64,000 nt of DNA from Brevibacterium aurantiacum. GTDB lineage: Bacteria; Actinomycetota; Actinomycetes; Actinomycetales; Brevibacteriaceae. The position numbers were made by a program, and so were the translations under genes. The stretch is from assembly GCF_007558825.1 (NCBI RefSeq), contig NZ_VLTK01000008.1, positions 1 to 64,000 on the forward strand, in the 5' to 3' direction. This document shows positions 35,130 to 44,121 of this stretch, piece after piece. The notes beneath the pieces are model-generated. The model saw only the letters and a list, made by a program, of their open reading frames with translations. It did not search any database and was not told where the DNA came from. Each line of letters opens with the position of its first letter. Position 1 is the first letter of the stretch.

Positions 35130-36515
35130 CTATCCACCACGTTGTGGATGGGTGCTGCGGGCCGCGAGCACGCCCACCGTGATCAGGAGCAGTCCGCATG
35201 CTGCGACGATGATCCATCCCGGCAAGCTCGCACCGGCGTACTGGCCGGGACTTGCGTCTGCGAGCAGGGTTCCGGCGAGCGCGATTCCGATCGCCGTCCC
35301 TACTTGTCGCGCGGACGAGGCGGTGCCGCCGGCGACGCCTGCCCGGTCGGGCGGGAGCCCGCTGACGGCTGTGTTGGTGATCGGTGCGTTCGCGAGACCG
35401 ATCCCCGACCCGACCAGCAGGTACGCCACCATCAGCACGAGGGCTTGACCAGTCTCGACGGCGATGAGAAGACACGCTCCTCCCAGGGCGAGGAGTGCTC
35501 CCGCGCCGAGGAGCGGGGGCCGGGGGCCGTACCGGCCGACGAGGAAGCCCGATACCGGAGCGAGCACGGTCGCGCCGAGCGCCATCGGCAGGATGAGGAC
35601 ACCGGCGTCGATCGCTGTCCACTCCCACGATCCCTGCACGATCCTCGTCGTCAGCAGCAGCGTCATGCTGAACGCGACGAACACCGCGACCGCCCCGAGG
35701 ATCGCCCCCGTGAAGCTCGGCACCCGGAACAGGCCGGGATCGATCAGCGGCTCAGACCTGCGCTGCTCAACTCGGGCGAACACCCAGAGCAGCACCACCA
35801 GCCCCGCGATCGCTGGCAGCACCCACACCTCCTGCCAACCGTGGCGCGGCCCCTCAATCAGCAGCCCCACCGCGATTCCCAGGATCGCGATGAGCAACAG
35901 CTGGCCGGGGAGGTCGATGCGGCGGATCTTCTGCCCGCGCGATTCCGGGACGACGAGCGCGACCAGTGCGAGCACGACGAGGATGACAGGCACGTTGATC
36001 CAGAACAGGGCGCGCCAATCGAACACGGTCAGCAGCACACCACCCGTCAGGGGACCTGCGGCCATGCTCAGACCGAACATCGCACCCCACACCCCGATCG
36101 CCTGCGCGCGTTCGCGGGGGTCGCGCATCACGTTCACCACGATCGCCAACGCGACCGGGCTGAGCATCGACGCGCCGACCCCTTGGAACGCCCGGGCGGC
36201 GATGAGCATCGGCAACGACCCGGCAACGGCGCACAGCAGCGACGATGCCCCGAAGACCAGCAGTCCGATGCGGAACACCCGCCGCCGACCGATCCGGTCA
36301 GCAAGGGCCCCAGCGGTGATGAGCAGGCTCGCGAAGACCACGGTGTAGGCATCGGCCACCCACGACAGAGCAGCCGCATCGACAGCGAGCCCGCGTCCGA
36401 TCTGTGTGAGCCCGGTGGTGATGATCGTGGTGTCCAAACCGACGAGGAACAACGCGAGAGCGCAGACAGCCAACACCGACCAGCGACGCCTCACTCCCAA
36501 CGCCGGCACGTCCAT
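35130..36515 (-). CDS. DHA2-type MFS multidrug exporter, 14-helix class
   Basis: 461 aa. Helix 1 (WSVLAVCALALFLVGLDTTI) carries the D-T-T pattern, motif A lies between helices 2 and 3 (GALADRIGRRRVFRIGLLVF), and motif C is present (GVWGAMFGLSMAAGPLTGGVL). The length and helix count fit EmrB/QacA-like proton antiporters. The start at ATG 36515 has GGAAG just before it; the longer frame overlaps the divergent regulator. An IR-like sequence GTTTTGC/GCAAACC near 36606-36625 could be the shared operator with the XRE/cupin gene. Confidence 0.85.
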   Translation of the reverse strand: MDVPALGVRRRWSVLAVCALALFLVGLDTTIITTGLTQIGRGLAVDAAALSWVADAYTVVFASLLITAGALADRIGRRRVFRIGLLVFGASSLLCAVAGSLPMLIAARAFQGVGASMLSPVALAIVVNVMRDPRERAQAIGVWGAMFGLSMAAGPLTGGVLLTVFDWRALFWINVPVILVVLALVALVVPESRGQKIRRIDLPGQLLLIAILGIAVGLLIEGPRHGWQEVWVLPAIAGLVVLLWVFARVEQRRSEPLIDPGLFRVPSFTGAILGAVAVFVAFSMTLLLTTRIVQGSWEWTAIDAGVLILPMALGATVLAPVSGFLVGRYGPRPPLLGAGALLALGGACLLIAVETGQALVLMVAYLLVGSGIGLANAPITNTAVSGLPPDRAGVAGGTASSARQVGTAIGIALAGTLLADASPGQYAGASLPGWIIVAACGLLLITVGVLAARSTHPQRGG

Positions 36516-36639
36516 TGCTTCCACCACCACACCCCTCACTTTCACGATCATCTCGAAACTGCTCTTCGACAATCCTGGTCGGGCCGTACCATGGAGACCT
36601 ACGAGTTTTGCAGAATCCGCAAACCTAGGATCGGGGGCG

Positions 36640-37221
36640 ATGTGCATGGATGGTGAGACTGCGGAGATCCTGGCGGGGATCGGCCCTCGTCTGCGGTCGA
36701 TCCGAGAAGCCCGCAGACGGTCCCTCTCCGACGTCGCCGAGGCCAGCGGCCTGTCGCTCAGCGTCCTGTCCCGCGTGGAGACCGGGCACCGCCATCCCGG
36801 CCTCGATGTCCTCATCCCCCTCGCCCGGGAATACCGCATCGCCCTGGACGCGATCATCGCGGCTCCTCCGACGGGAGATCCCCGCCTGCACCTGGAGCCG
36901 CGACAGCATCGAGGCGGAGGGGTCATCGTTCCCTTAACTCGGTACCCGGCCCGAGTGCAAGCCTTCAAGCACATCCTCGGCCCGCGGGAACCACGACTGG
37001 TCTCTCACCCGGGATATGCCTGGCTCTACGTGCTCGCCGGCGCCCTCAGACTCCTCGTCGGCGACGACGACCTCACCCTCTCCCCCGGCGAGACGGCCGA
37101 GTTCGACGCCACCACGCCGCACTGGTTCGGCCCCCTAAAGGGCTCCCCCGTGGAGATCCTGCACCTATTCGGCCCCCACGGCGGCCAAGCCGTCCCCCGC
37201 CTCGAACACCGCGTCATCTGA
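36640..37221 (+). CDS. XRE/cupin transcriptional regulator
   Basis: 193 aa. Helix-turn-helix at about residues 15-70 (RLRSIREARRRSLSDVAEAS, LSVLSRVETGHRHPGLDVL) and a C-terminal cupin (about 120-190: PGYAWLYVLAGALRLLVGDD, LSPGETAEFDATTPHWFG). GGGGG precedes ATG 36640; ATG 36646 is an alternative. It is divergent from the MFS exporter, which it very probably regulates, with the cupin sensing a ligand or metal. Confidence 0.82.
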   Translation: MCMDGETAEILAGIGPRLRSIREARRRSLSDVAEASGLSLSVLSRVETGHRHPGLDVLIPLAREYRIALDAIIAAPPTGDPRLHLEPRQHRGGGVIVPLTRYPARVQAFKHILGPREPRLVSHPGYAWLYVLAGALRLLVGDDDLTLSPGETAEFDATTPHWFGPLKGSPVEILHLFGPHGGQAVPRLEHRVI

Positions 37222-38077
37222 CATCGCATCTCGATGGAGTTCATGTATGGATGGCTGCACAGGCGTGCTTGAGAAGCAGATCCGTGCTCGAGGGCTAGCG
37301 GAAGCCGTCCTCACGATCGATATGCGGGGCGGCTGTGACGCCCATCCCGCACTCTGGTACCGGACAGAAGCGCTATCACCGTCTGAGGACGGACCAAAGC
37401 GGACAGTCATCGCCGACTCGGCGGTAACCGACCTGCTGCCGCTATCGACCTAAGAGACGACGACCGTCCACTCCGCCCGAGACGGCTCATTCCTCGCATA
37501 GGACGCCGAAGAACACAGACCAAAGCGCAACATGGCCAAATTTCATCGCGACCGCGCGCAGCCTGCTCACCAACTTTTGGAAAGCGAGGCCACCGACGAC
37601 AAAATGACGGACGTCGCGCACCTGTCGCTCCCACTCGACGCGGCAGCGAGAACACCGGCCCTCGAAACACGGTAGGCCTGCAACGCCGCGCGCGGGTTGC
37701 GCAACCGACGAGCTTCGGTGATCAGGAGCATCGGTCATGCGACAAAATGTCAGACAGAGGGAATGCCAGCACCTTCGTCGACACCGACAACCGCGCCGCG
37801 GCGATCCCGACTTGATTGGAAGGGGTCGCGACGTGCAACAGCACATCCCCGACTCGCTGGGTGGTGAGACAGCTTCGCTCTGGGCAGACGCTGCCGTTGC
37901 GCCGTCGGTCTGTCTCAACCGACCACGCAACGTTCCTCGGGCGGAGTCCGTCGACGAGGACGCGGCGTGGGCGGGCAGCGAGGACCTGTGCCGTAATGAG
38001 CTCGTCTACGCCCCGATGTTCTGGGTGCTCCGCCCTTTGCAGCCATCGGCTTCCGGACTTACCAAGCGATCACCGAC
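37222..38077. other. Stretch without an identifiable gene
   Basis: A 68-codon plus-strand frame starts at ATG 37247 with GGAG upstream (MDGCTGVLEKQIRARGLAEA), has reasonable codon use and ends at 37453, but matches nothing I know. The rest contains only interrupted frames. Given the iron ABC remnant at its right edge, it may include further decayed sequence of that transporter. Confidence 0.3.
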
Positions 38078-38262
38078 TCAACTGGGGCCGGCTGGAAAAT
38101 CTCCTGAGAGCACACGCAGCAATGTCGACTTGCCTGCGCCGTTCGGCCACACCAGTGCGACGACCTCCCTGGACCGCGCTCGCAGCGGTACGTCATCGAG
38201 CGGGGGTGGTCGTTGATATGCACGCTCACTCCGTCGTGGATGACGGGCTCGTCGCAATTCAC
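38078..38262 (-). pseudogene. N-terminal fragment of a heme/iron ABC ATPase (HmuV-like)
   Basis: It starts at a GTG overlapping the stop of the permease fragment (AAGGAGG ahead), reads NCDEPVIHDGVSVHINDHP, shifts frame, then PPLDDVPLRARSREVVALVW and PNGAGKSTLLRVLSGDFPAG, and stops at 38078. Walker A has WPNGAGKST instead of GPNGAGKST. The Q-loop and everything beyond are gone. The order permease then ATPase with overlapping codons is that of an hmuUV-type importer. Confidence 0.7.
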
Positions 38263-38444
38263 ATGTGTACCTCCTTCGCCCGCATCACAATCCATAGGAA
38301 GGACGGCGCGCCAAGAGCTGCCGTGAACAGACCGATGGCGTGGTCGCGGGGGCAGCCGTCCTTGTGGATGAGGCGGTCGTCGCCGATCGAGATGGTGAGC
38401 ATGATGTTGTTCAGTAGTGCGGCGTAGGCAACGCCGGCGCGCAC
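38259..38444 (-). pseudogene. C-terminal fragment of a FecCD-type permease
   Basis: The final residues HAIGLFTAALGAPSFLWIVM followed by RAKEV are the conserved end of FecCD/BtuC permeases (PIGLxTAxxGAPFFLWLL). Upstream residues (AGVAYAALLNNIMLTIS) no longer match well and the other helices are missing. Together with the ATPase fragment it shows that an iron or heme importer once stood here. Confidence 0.65.
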
Positions 38445-38586
38445 GGGCGTGGTGATTCCGGCGTCGATGATGGGCAGAATCGGAGAGTGCCCTTATGTTT
38501 ATTGGTAGGCCCCAAACGGGGTCTGGTCGCTGGTCCTGGTATGGCTGATTTGCCCTGTCATTGATGATCCGAATCTTCTATATCAG

Positions 38587-39069
38587 TCAATGCGCCTCGG
38601 GACTGGTCTCGGTGCTGGCATGAAGGGCGTTAAGTGCTCGGTACAAGTGACGAGCGAGATAGCGCTTGAGGCACCGACGAATCTCTTTCGGAGTCTTGCC
38701 CTCCGTCGTTGGCCGGTTAACGTACTTCTGGGTGCCGTGATCGTGTGCCATCCTGACCACGACGGGCGTGTGGAGGGCACTATTGAGACGACGATCGCCA
38801 CCACGGTTGAGCCGATGTCGGACAGTGTTTCCCGACGACGCTGGGACAGGATTGACTCTGGCAAGGGCAGCGAACGCAGCCTCGGAACGCACTCGCCCGA
38901 GATGGGACCAGGCGGTGTAGACGACTGCAGCATTGACCGGTCCGATGCCGGTCTCTTCCAATAGCGCGGCGTCGGGCGTGACCTCGTCGAGCATGGCTCC
39001 TTTCGTTTTCTTCGTCGTCTTCTTGTACGCCTTGGCGTATTTCGCGGTGATCTCTGTTCGAGTCGCCAT
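38587..39069 (-). pseudogene. Chimeric ORF: start of one transposase joined to the end of an IS110 transposase
   Basis: The frame opens MATRTEITAKYAKAYKKTTK followed by KTKGAMLDEV, which matches the first 30 residues of an integrase-core (IS481-like) transposase. Near 38985 it switches without a stop to PDAALLEETGIGPVNAAVVY, FAALARVNPVPASSGNTV and RHRLNRGGDRRLNSALHT, the C-terminal half of an IS110 transposase closely related to the intact copy at 15.5 kb. The joint gives a 160-codon open fusion that lacks the IS110 DEDD domain. Probably non-functional, but intact as a reading frame. Confidence 0.75.
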
Positions 39070-39177
39070 CGACAGTTCACTACCCCTAGTGTCCGAGGGT
39101 CCACCATTTCGCGGGCAAAAGTATAAGAGACACCTAGGGTGGCATCCGGGCTGTCTATCTGAGTCTTGCCGCGGTAT

Positions 39178-39196
39178 TGCGGTAAGGCTTACCTTA
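39178..39196. promoter_or_regulatory. Putative IdeR/DtxR iron box upstream of the ABC/ECF operon
   Basis: TGCGGTAAGGCTTACCTTA agrees with the 19-bp iron-box consensus at 13 positions, and the adjoining bases extend a second overlapping half-site (CTTACC). It lies 85 bp before the first gene. An additional inverted pair AACAGT...ACTGTT (39220-39249) lies closer to the start and could bind another factor. Confidence 0.6.
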
Positions 39197-39280
39197 CCTA
39201 TACGATCACAAGTGACTGGAACAGTGCCCGGTGTAGACTGATAACTGTTCTCAATAAAAAGGAATGTGGGAGTGTGACGC

Positions 39281-41092
39281 ATGGCTGAAGCGGATGCGAC
39301 GGCAACGATTGCGGCCGAGCCTGGTGGCGCCGGCTCGCAGGCGAAGAGCGAGGGTCTCTTTGGTGCGGTCAAGAGCAGCCTCGCGGGGATTATCGTGCTG
39401 GCTGTCGTCGGCGCGGTGAGCAGTGTGATCCCGTTCATCGCGATCGTCGAGTTAGCGCGGACCCTGCTGCCGACGATCGACGGGGCGCCGGTCGACGCGG
39501 ACCGGGTGTGGCTGATCGTCCTCGTGGCCGCGGTCGCACTGATTCTGAGCTTCGCCACGGCCTTCCTCTCCGGCGTCGTCGGTCATTTCGCTGATGCCGA
39601 ACTCCAGCACTCGCTGCGCAAGCGGATCATCCGCCACCTCCAGCGCCTCCCGTTGGGCTGGTTCGACCAGCGCAACTCGGGTTCGATGCGCAAGCTCGTC
39701 GAGAACGATGTCGTCGCGCTGCACCAGCTCGTCGCGCACTCCATCCAGGACGTCCTCACCGCGATCACGGTGCCCGTGATCAGTCTGGTCTACCTGTTCA
39801 TCGTTGACTGGCGGATGGCGCTGGCTGCGCTCGTGCCACTGCTGTTGGTCCTGCTGATCTACCCGCTGATGATGCGGGGCGCGAGCGAGAAGTACCGTCA
39901 ATACGATGCGGCGACGCAGGCACTGTCCGGCGCGACCGTCGAGTTCGTGCAGGGCATCGCCGTCGTCAAGCGCTTCGGACAGGTGGGGCGCAGCCACCGC
40001 CGCTACCGGAACGCGACCGGCGAATACTCGAGGTTCGTCGGCGAGTGGACGCGCGAGACCGCTGTATTGTTCACGATCGTCGAGCTCCTCGTCTCGCCGA
40101 TCGTGGTGCTCGCCTGGCTGCTGACCGCCGCTGTCTGGCTCGTCGCGAACGGCGGCGCGTCCCCGGTCGACGTGCTTCCCGGGCTCCTCCTTGGGCTCGG
40201 GCTCACCGCGCCGCTCATGAAGCTCGGGTCTTCGGGCCAGTTCCTGCGCAACGCGGCTAAGGCCCAGGAGTCCCTGACCGCGTTCTTCGCCCTGCCGCCG
40301 GTGACGCAGCCCGAGACGCCGCAGATGCCAGAGGGCCACGATGTCGGATTCGACGACGTGGCGTTCAGCTACGACGGGGAGCACCGCGTGCTCCACGAGA
40401 TCGCAGCATCCTGCGCCCCCGGTACCGTGACCGCCCTGGTCGGCGCCTCGGGGTCGGGAAAGTCGACGCTGGCGAAGCTCGTTCCGCGGTTCTACGACGT
40501 CGACGCAGGTGGTGTCGAGATCGGCGGGGCGGACGTGCGCCAGGTCGCGCCTGGCGAGCTGTACCGTCACGTCGGCTTCGTCTTCCAGGACGTGCAACTG
40601 CTGCACACGAGCCTGCGCGACAACATCCGCCTCGCCCGCCCCGCCGCCACCGAAGATGACGTGGAGGCCGCCGCCCGGGCCGCGCAGATCCACGACCGCA
40701 TCCTGCGCTTCGAGCGCGGCTACGACGCCGTGGTCGGCGAGGACGCCAACCTCTCCGGCGGCGAAGCCCAACGGGTCACCATCGCCCGCGCGCTTCTCGC
40801 AGACGCCCTGGTCCTGGTGCTCGACGAGGCGACCGCGTTCGCCGACCCGGACTCGGAGGCGTCAATCCAGCACGCGCTGAGCACTCTCGCGGCCGACCGC
40901 ACCGTGCTCGTGATCGCCCACCGGCTGCACAGGATCACCAGCGCCGACCAGATCCTCGTTCTCGACGACGGTCACATCATCGAGCGCGGCACGCATCCCG
41001 AACTCGTTGCGAGCGGCGGGCGCTTCGCCGCGATGTGGGCCGACTACCAGGCAAACCATGCCCGCTCCCTCCCGGAAGGAGTCCAGCCGTGA
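39281..41092 (+). CDS. Exporter-fold ABC protein 1 of the ABC/ECF operon
   Basis: 603 aa. A Ala/Glu-rich N-terminus precedes six helices (about residues 35-310) and a full nucleotide-binding domain: Walker A VGASGSGKSTLAKLV, Q-loop HVGFVFQDVQLL, signature NLSGGEAQRVTIARALL, Walker B LVLVLDEATAF and H-loop VIAHRLHR. GGGAG 8 bp ahead of ATG. It overlaps the next gene by 4 bp (GTGA). It resembles IrtA/YbtP-type siderophore transport subunits but lacks a fused SIP domain. The iron box and neighbours favour siderophore or metallophore transport; direction (import or export) cannot be read from the sequence. Confidence 0.87.
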   Translation: MAEADATATIAAEPGGAGSQAKSEGLFGAVKSSLAGIIVLAVVGAVSSVIPFIAIVELARTLLPTIDGAPVDADRVWLIVLVAAVALILSFATAFLSGVVGHFADAELQHSLRKRIIRHLQRLPLGWFDQRNSGSMRKLVENDVVALHQLVAHSIQDVLTAITVPVISLVYLFIVDWRMALAALVPLLLVLLIYPLMMRGASEKYRQYDAATQALSGATVEFVQGIAVVKRFGQVGRSHRRYRNATGEYSRFVGEWTRETAVLFTIVELLVSPIVVLAWLLTAAVWLVANGGASPVDVLPGLLLGLGLTAPLMKLGSSGQFLRNAAKAQESLTAFFALPPVTQPETPQMPEGHDVGFDDVAFSYDGEHRVLHEIAASCAPGTVTALVGASGSGKSTLAKLVPRFYDVDAGGVEIGGADVRQVAPGELYRHVGFVFQDVQLLHTSLRDNIRLARPAATEDDVEAAARAAQIHDRILRFERGYDAVVGEDANLSGGEAQRVTIARALLADALVLVLDEATAFADPDSEASIQHALSTLAADRTVLVIAHRLHRITSADQILVLDDGHIIERGTHPELVASGGRFAAMWADYQANHARSLPEGVQP

Positions 41093-42822
41093 TCCGCCGC
41101 CTGCTGCACTACTGCTCGCCCCGCGCCCGGCACCTGGTGATCGCGGAGCTGAGCCTCGTCGTGGTCGCCGCCCTCCTGCAGGGCATCGCATTTCTCCTGC
41201 TCGTCCCACTGCTGCGATCGCTGTTCATCGGAGACCTCAACGCCGCGTCGACATGGCTGATCGCCGTCGCCGCAACCGCCGTCGGCTACGTCGTCGCATC
41301 GTGGTTTGCGAGCCAGATCGGGATGCAAGCCTCCACGGCCGTGCTCGACTCGCTGCTCGAGCGCCTCGGCGACAGCGTGGTCTCGTTGCCCGTGGCCTGG
41401 TTCTCGACTGACAGGACCGGGCTCGTCACGGGACTGGCCACGCAAGGCGCGATGTTCGTCTCGACGATGCCCTACGCCATCCTGCGGCAGATCCTCGCCG
41501 GGTTCATCGCTCCCGCGACCGTTCTGGTCGGGATGTATTTCTTCGACTGGCGGCTGGCGCTGGCGATGACCGTGATGGTGCCGATCATCGCGATCGGGTA
41601 CCGCTGGCTGAGCCGAAGGATCGGACGCGGCGATCACGCGCACTCGCTCGCGGTCGCCGAAGCCTCGAACCGCGTCGTCGAGTTCGCCCGCGCCCAGCCC
41701 GCCCTGCGCACCGCCGGCGAGAGCTCGATCGCCGACCGTCTCGTCGAGGAGGCGCTCGAACACCAGCACAAGGAGTACAGGGGGTTGCTGATCACCGGGG
41801 GCGCGGGGATCGCGATCTTCGCGGGACTCGTGCAGCTCTCGATCACCGTGCTCCTTGTCGTCGGAGCGTTTCTCGCCGTCGGCGGGACGGTCGACATCGC
41901 GACCCTGATCGCGCTGCTCGTGCTCGGGGTGCGGTTTAACGAGCCGATCGTCGCCGCGGGCGAGCTCGGTGGCGGGGTCGCCGTGGCGAAGACCACGATC
42001 GACCGCCTCGACGAGCTCGCCGTGGTCCCGCGTCTCTCCGAGCCCGAGCATCCGGCGACGCCGGCCGATTTTGACGTCGAGTTCCAGGGCGTCACCTTCG
42101 GCTACGGCGGCGATCCCGTACTGCGAGACCTCTCGTTCATAGCCCCGGCCAGTGGAATGACCGCGATCGTCGGCCCATCGGGCTCGGGCAAGACGACGAT
42201 CACCAAGCTCATCGCGCGCTTCTACGACCCCGAGGCGGGGACGGTGTGCATCGGTGGCGTGCCCGTACCCGAACTCGGCACCGACGTTGTGGCGGCGGCT
42301 GTTGCGCCGGTGTTCCAAGATGTGTACCTCTTCGACGACACCATCCTGAACAACATCTGGATAGGTGACCCCGACCTCAGCCGCGACGAGGTGATCGCCG
42401 CCGCCACCCGCGCCCGCGTCGAAGAGATCGTCGCACGCCTCCCCGGCGGATGGGACGCGCGAGTCGGAGAAGGCGGGTCGAACCTCTCCGGCGGCGAGCG
42501 GCAACGCGTGTCGATCGCCCGCGCCCTGCTCAAGGACGCACCCGTCGTGCTACTCGACGAGGCCACCAGCGCGCTCGACATTGGCAACGAGATCGCTATC
42601 GGCGAGGCCATCGACCAGATCCGCGCCGACCGCACCCTCATCGTCGTCGCCCACCGGTTGCAGACAATCATGACCGCCGACCAGATCATCATGCTCGACG
42701 GTGAAGGCGGCATCCGTGAGGCCGGCGGCCACGCCGAGCTGCTCGCCCAGGGCGGTGCCTACGCCCGCTACTGGCGCGAGCGCGTCGATGCCGCCGGCTG
42801 GAAGCTCTCCCGCCACGACTGA
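41089..42822 (+). CDS. Exporter-fold ABC protein 2 of the ABC/ECF operon
   Basis: 577 aa from GTG 41089, which overlaps the previous stop; the longer upstream frame is antisense-like filler. Six helices are followed by Walker A VGPSGSGKTTITKL, signature NLSGGERQRVSIARALL, Walker B VVLLDEATSALD and H-loop VVAHRLQT. Both ATP sites of this pair look complete, unlike the degenerate pair at 21.7-25.3 kb. The two proteins form a heterodimer by analogy with IrtAB and YbtPQ. Confidence 0.87.
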   Translation: MIRRLLHYCSPRARHLVIAELSLVVVAALLQGIAFLLLVPLLRSLFIGDLNAASTWLIAVAATAVGYVVASWFASQIGMQASTAVLDSLLERLGDSVVSLPVAWFSTDRTGLVTGLATQGAMFVSTMPYAILRQILAGFIAPATVLVGMYFFDWRLALAMTVMVPIIAIGYRWLSRRIGRGDHAHSLAVAEASNRVVEFARAQPALRTAGESSIADRLVEEALEHQHKEYRGLLITGGAGIAIFAGLVQLSITVLLVVGAFLAVGGTVDIATLIALLVLGVRFNEPIVAAGELGGGVAVAKTTIDRLDELAVVPRLSEPEHPATPADFDVEFQGVTFGYGGDPVLRDLSFIAPASGMTAIVGPSGSGKTTITKLIARFYDPEAGTVCIGGVPVPELGTDVVAAAVAPVFQDVYLFDDTILNNIWIGDPDLSRDEVIAAATRARVEEIVARLPGGWDARVGEGGSNLSGGERQRVSIARALLKDAPVVLLDEATSALDIGNEIAIGEAIDQIRADRTLIVVAHRLQTIMTADQIIMLDGEGGIREAGGHAELLAQGGAYARYWRERVDAAGWKLSRHD

Positions 42823-42850
42823 ACCACCCGAACACAGGAAGGAACACCCC

Positions 42851-43489
42851 ATGTCCGACACCACTACCCCACCCCAGACCGCCACAGCCGAACGCCAGCC
42901 CTTCTCGCTGACCTTCAAGGCCCGCGATCTCCTGAACGTCGCGATCTTCGCCGTGATCTACATCGTGGTGATCTTCGCCATCGCCATGCTCGGCATCATC
43001 AGCCCCCTCGTGATGGTGATCACCCTGCCGCTGGCCCCGCTGGTCGCCGGCATCCCGTACATGCTGTTCCTCAGCCGCGTGCGCCACAGCGGCATGCTCG
43101 CCCTGTTCGGGCTGGTCTTCGGGCTCGCCTCGATGGGGTGGGGCCACCCGTGGCAAAGCGTCCTGGTGATCCTCGGGGTCTCCCTGATCGGCGAGATCGT
43201 GATGTACCTCGGCCGGTACCGCTCCAAGTGGGCAGCGATCTGGACCTACACAATCTTCTCCACGTGGATGATCGGACCATGGATCCCGATGTTCCTCGAC
43301 CGCGACGCCTACCTCGCATCGCAGGGATCGGAGTCGATGGGCAGCGACTACATCGCGCAGATGGACGCCCTGCTGTCCGCTCCGGTGATCCTCGGGGTGT
43401 GGGGCGCAGGGGTCGTCTTCGGCTTCCTGGGCGGCCTGGTCGGAGCCGCAGTGCTGCGCAAGCACTTCGTCAAGGCGGGACTCGCGTGA
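42851..43489 (+). CDS. MptD/Trep_Strep-type ECF substrate-binding (S) component, first copy
   Basis: 212 aa with five or six helices (from LLNVAIFAVIYIVVIFAIAM to FGFLGGLVGAAVLRKHFVKA). The region GRYRSKWAAIWTYTIFSTWM and the terminal A-x-LRKHF are typical of the Trep_Strep/MptD family of S components linked to siderophore and metal loci. An Ala motif for binding the T subunit is likely in helix 1. GGAAGGAA precedes ATG 42851. It is coupled to a paralogue directly behind it (overlap GTGA). Confidence 0.85.
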   Translation: MSDTTTPPQTATAERQPFSLTFKARDLLNVAIFAVIYIVVIFAIAMLGIISPLVMVITLPLAPLVAGIPYMLFLSRVRHSGMLALFGLVFGLASMGWGHPWQSVLVILGVSLIGEIVMYLGRYRSKWAAIWTYTIFSTWMIGPWIPMFLDRDAYLASQGSESMGSDYIAQMDALLSAPVILGVWGAGVVFGFLGGLVGAAVLRKHFVKAGLA

Positions 43490-44121
43490 CCGACACGACC
43501 GCGCCCGCCGGGGCGAAGTCCGCCCGGCCCTCGTTCTCGCTGAGGTTCAGCGCGCGCGACCTGACCAACGTCGCGATCTTCGCGGTCCTCATGATCGTTG
43601 TCACCTACGCGATCGGGATGCTCGGCATCCTCTCACCGCTGGTCTGGCTCGCCGCCGTGCCGGTCTCGGTGCTCGTCAACGGGATCGTGTTCATGCTGTT
43701 CCTCACCCGGGTCAAGCACGCCGGGATGGTGACGCTGCTCGGCGTCGTTGTCGCACTGTTCTACCTGCTGACCGGCAACACGATCTTCAGCACGATCGGT
43801 ATCATCGTGCTCGCGGCCCTCGCAGAGGTCGTGCTCTGGGTCGGTGGCTACCGCTCGCGGTGGGCGGCGATCTGGTCGTACACGATCTTCGCCCTGAGTT
43901 TCTTCACCCCGTTCCTGCCGCTCGTCTTCGATCGCGAGAACTATCTCCAAAGCCCGAGCTTCTCGAGGATGGGCGAGGAGTATGTCGCCGGCGCCGACGC
44001 GCTCGCCACGCTTCCTGTGCTCGGCGTGCTCGCTCTCGCTATCGGGGTCGCCGGGTTCCTCGGCGCTCTGCTCGGCTCCGCGATGCTGCGCAAGCACTTT
44101 GTCCGCGCCGGCCTTGCCTGA
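43486..44121 (+). CDS. MptD/Trep_Strep-type ECF S component, second copy
   Basis: 211 aa, GTG start overlapping the previous stop. It is the same fold and length as the first copy with many identical positions (ARDLTNVAIFAVLMIVV, GYRSRWAAIWSYTIFALSFF, GALLGSAMLRKHFVRAGLA). Tandem S components in one ECF locus could bind as a pair, or could let two substrates share one T/A module. Confidence 0.85.
   Translation: MTDTTAPAGAKSARPSFSLRFSARDLTNVAIFAVLMIVVTYAIGMLGILSPLVWLAAVPVSVLVNGIVFMLFLTRVKHAGMVTLLGVVVALFYLLTGNTIFSTIGIIVLAALAEVVLWVGGYRSRWAAIWSYTIFALSFFTPFLPLVFDRENYLQSPSFSRMGEEYVAGADALATLPVLGVLALAIGVAGFLGALLGSAMLRKHFVRAGLA

Noticed and set aside
34794-36656. A 620-codon plus-strand open frame
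   Set aside because: It lies wholly antisense to the DHA2 MFS exporter, is extremely rich in Arg/His/Gln/Glu, and has no domain. It is a shadow of a GC-rich gene.
37247-37453. Small gene of 68 codons
   Set aside because: It has a ribosome site and fair codon use, but no family, no partner and debris on its right-hand side, so it is only noted within the unassigned stretch.
39452-40771. A 439-codon minus-strand open frame
   Set aside because: Antisense to the first ABC gene of the operon, low-complexity and without domains.
41044-42504. A 486-codon minus-strand open frame
   Set aside because: Antisense to the second exporter-fold ABC gene with its Walker and signature motifs; composition is typical of a reverse-frame shadow.
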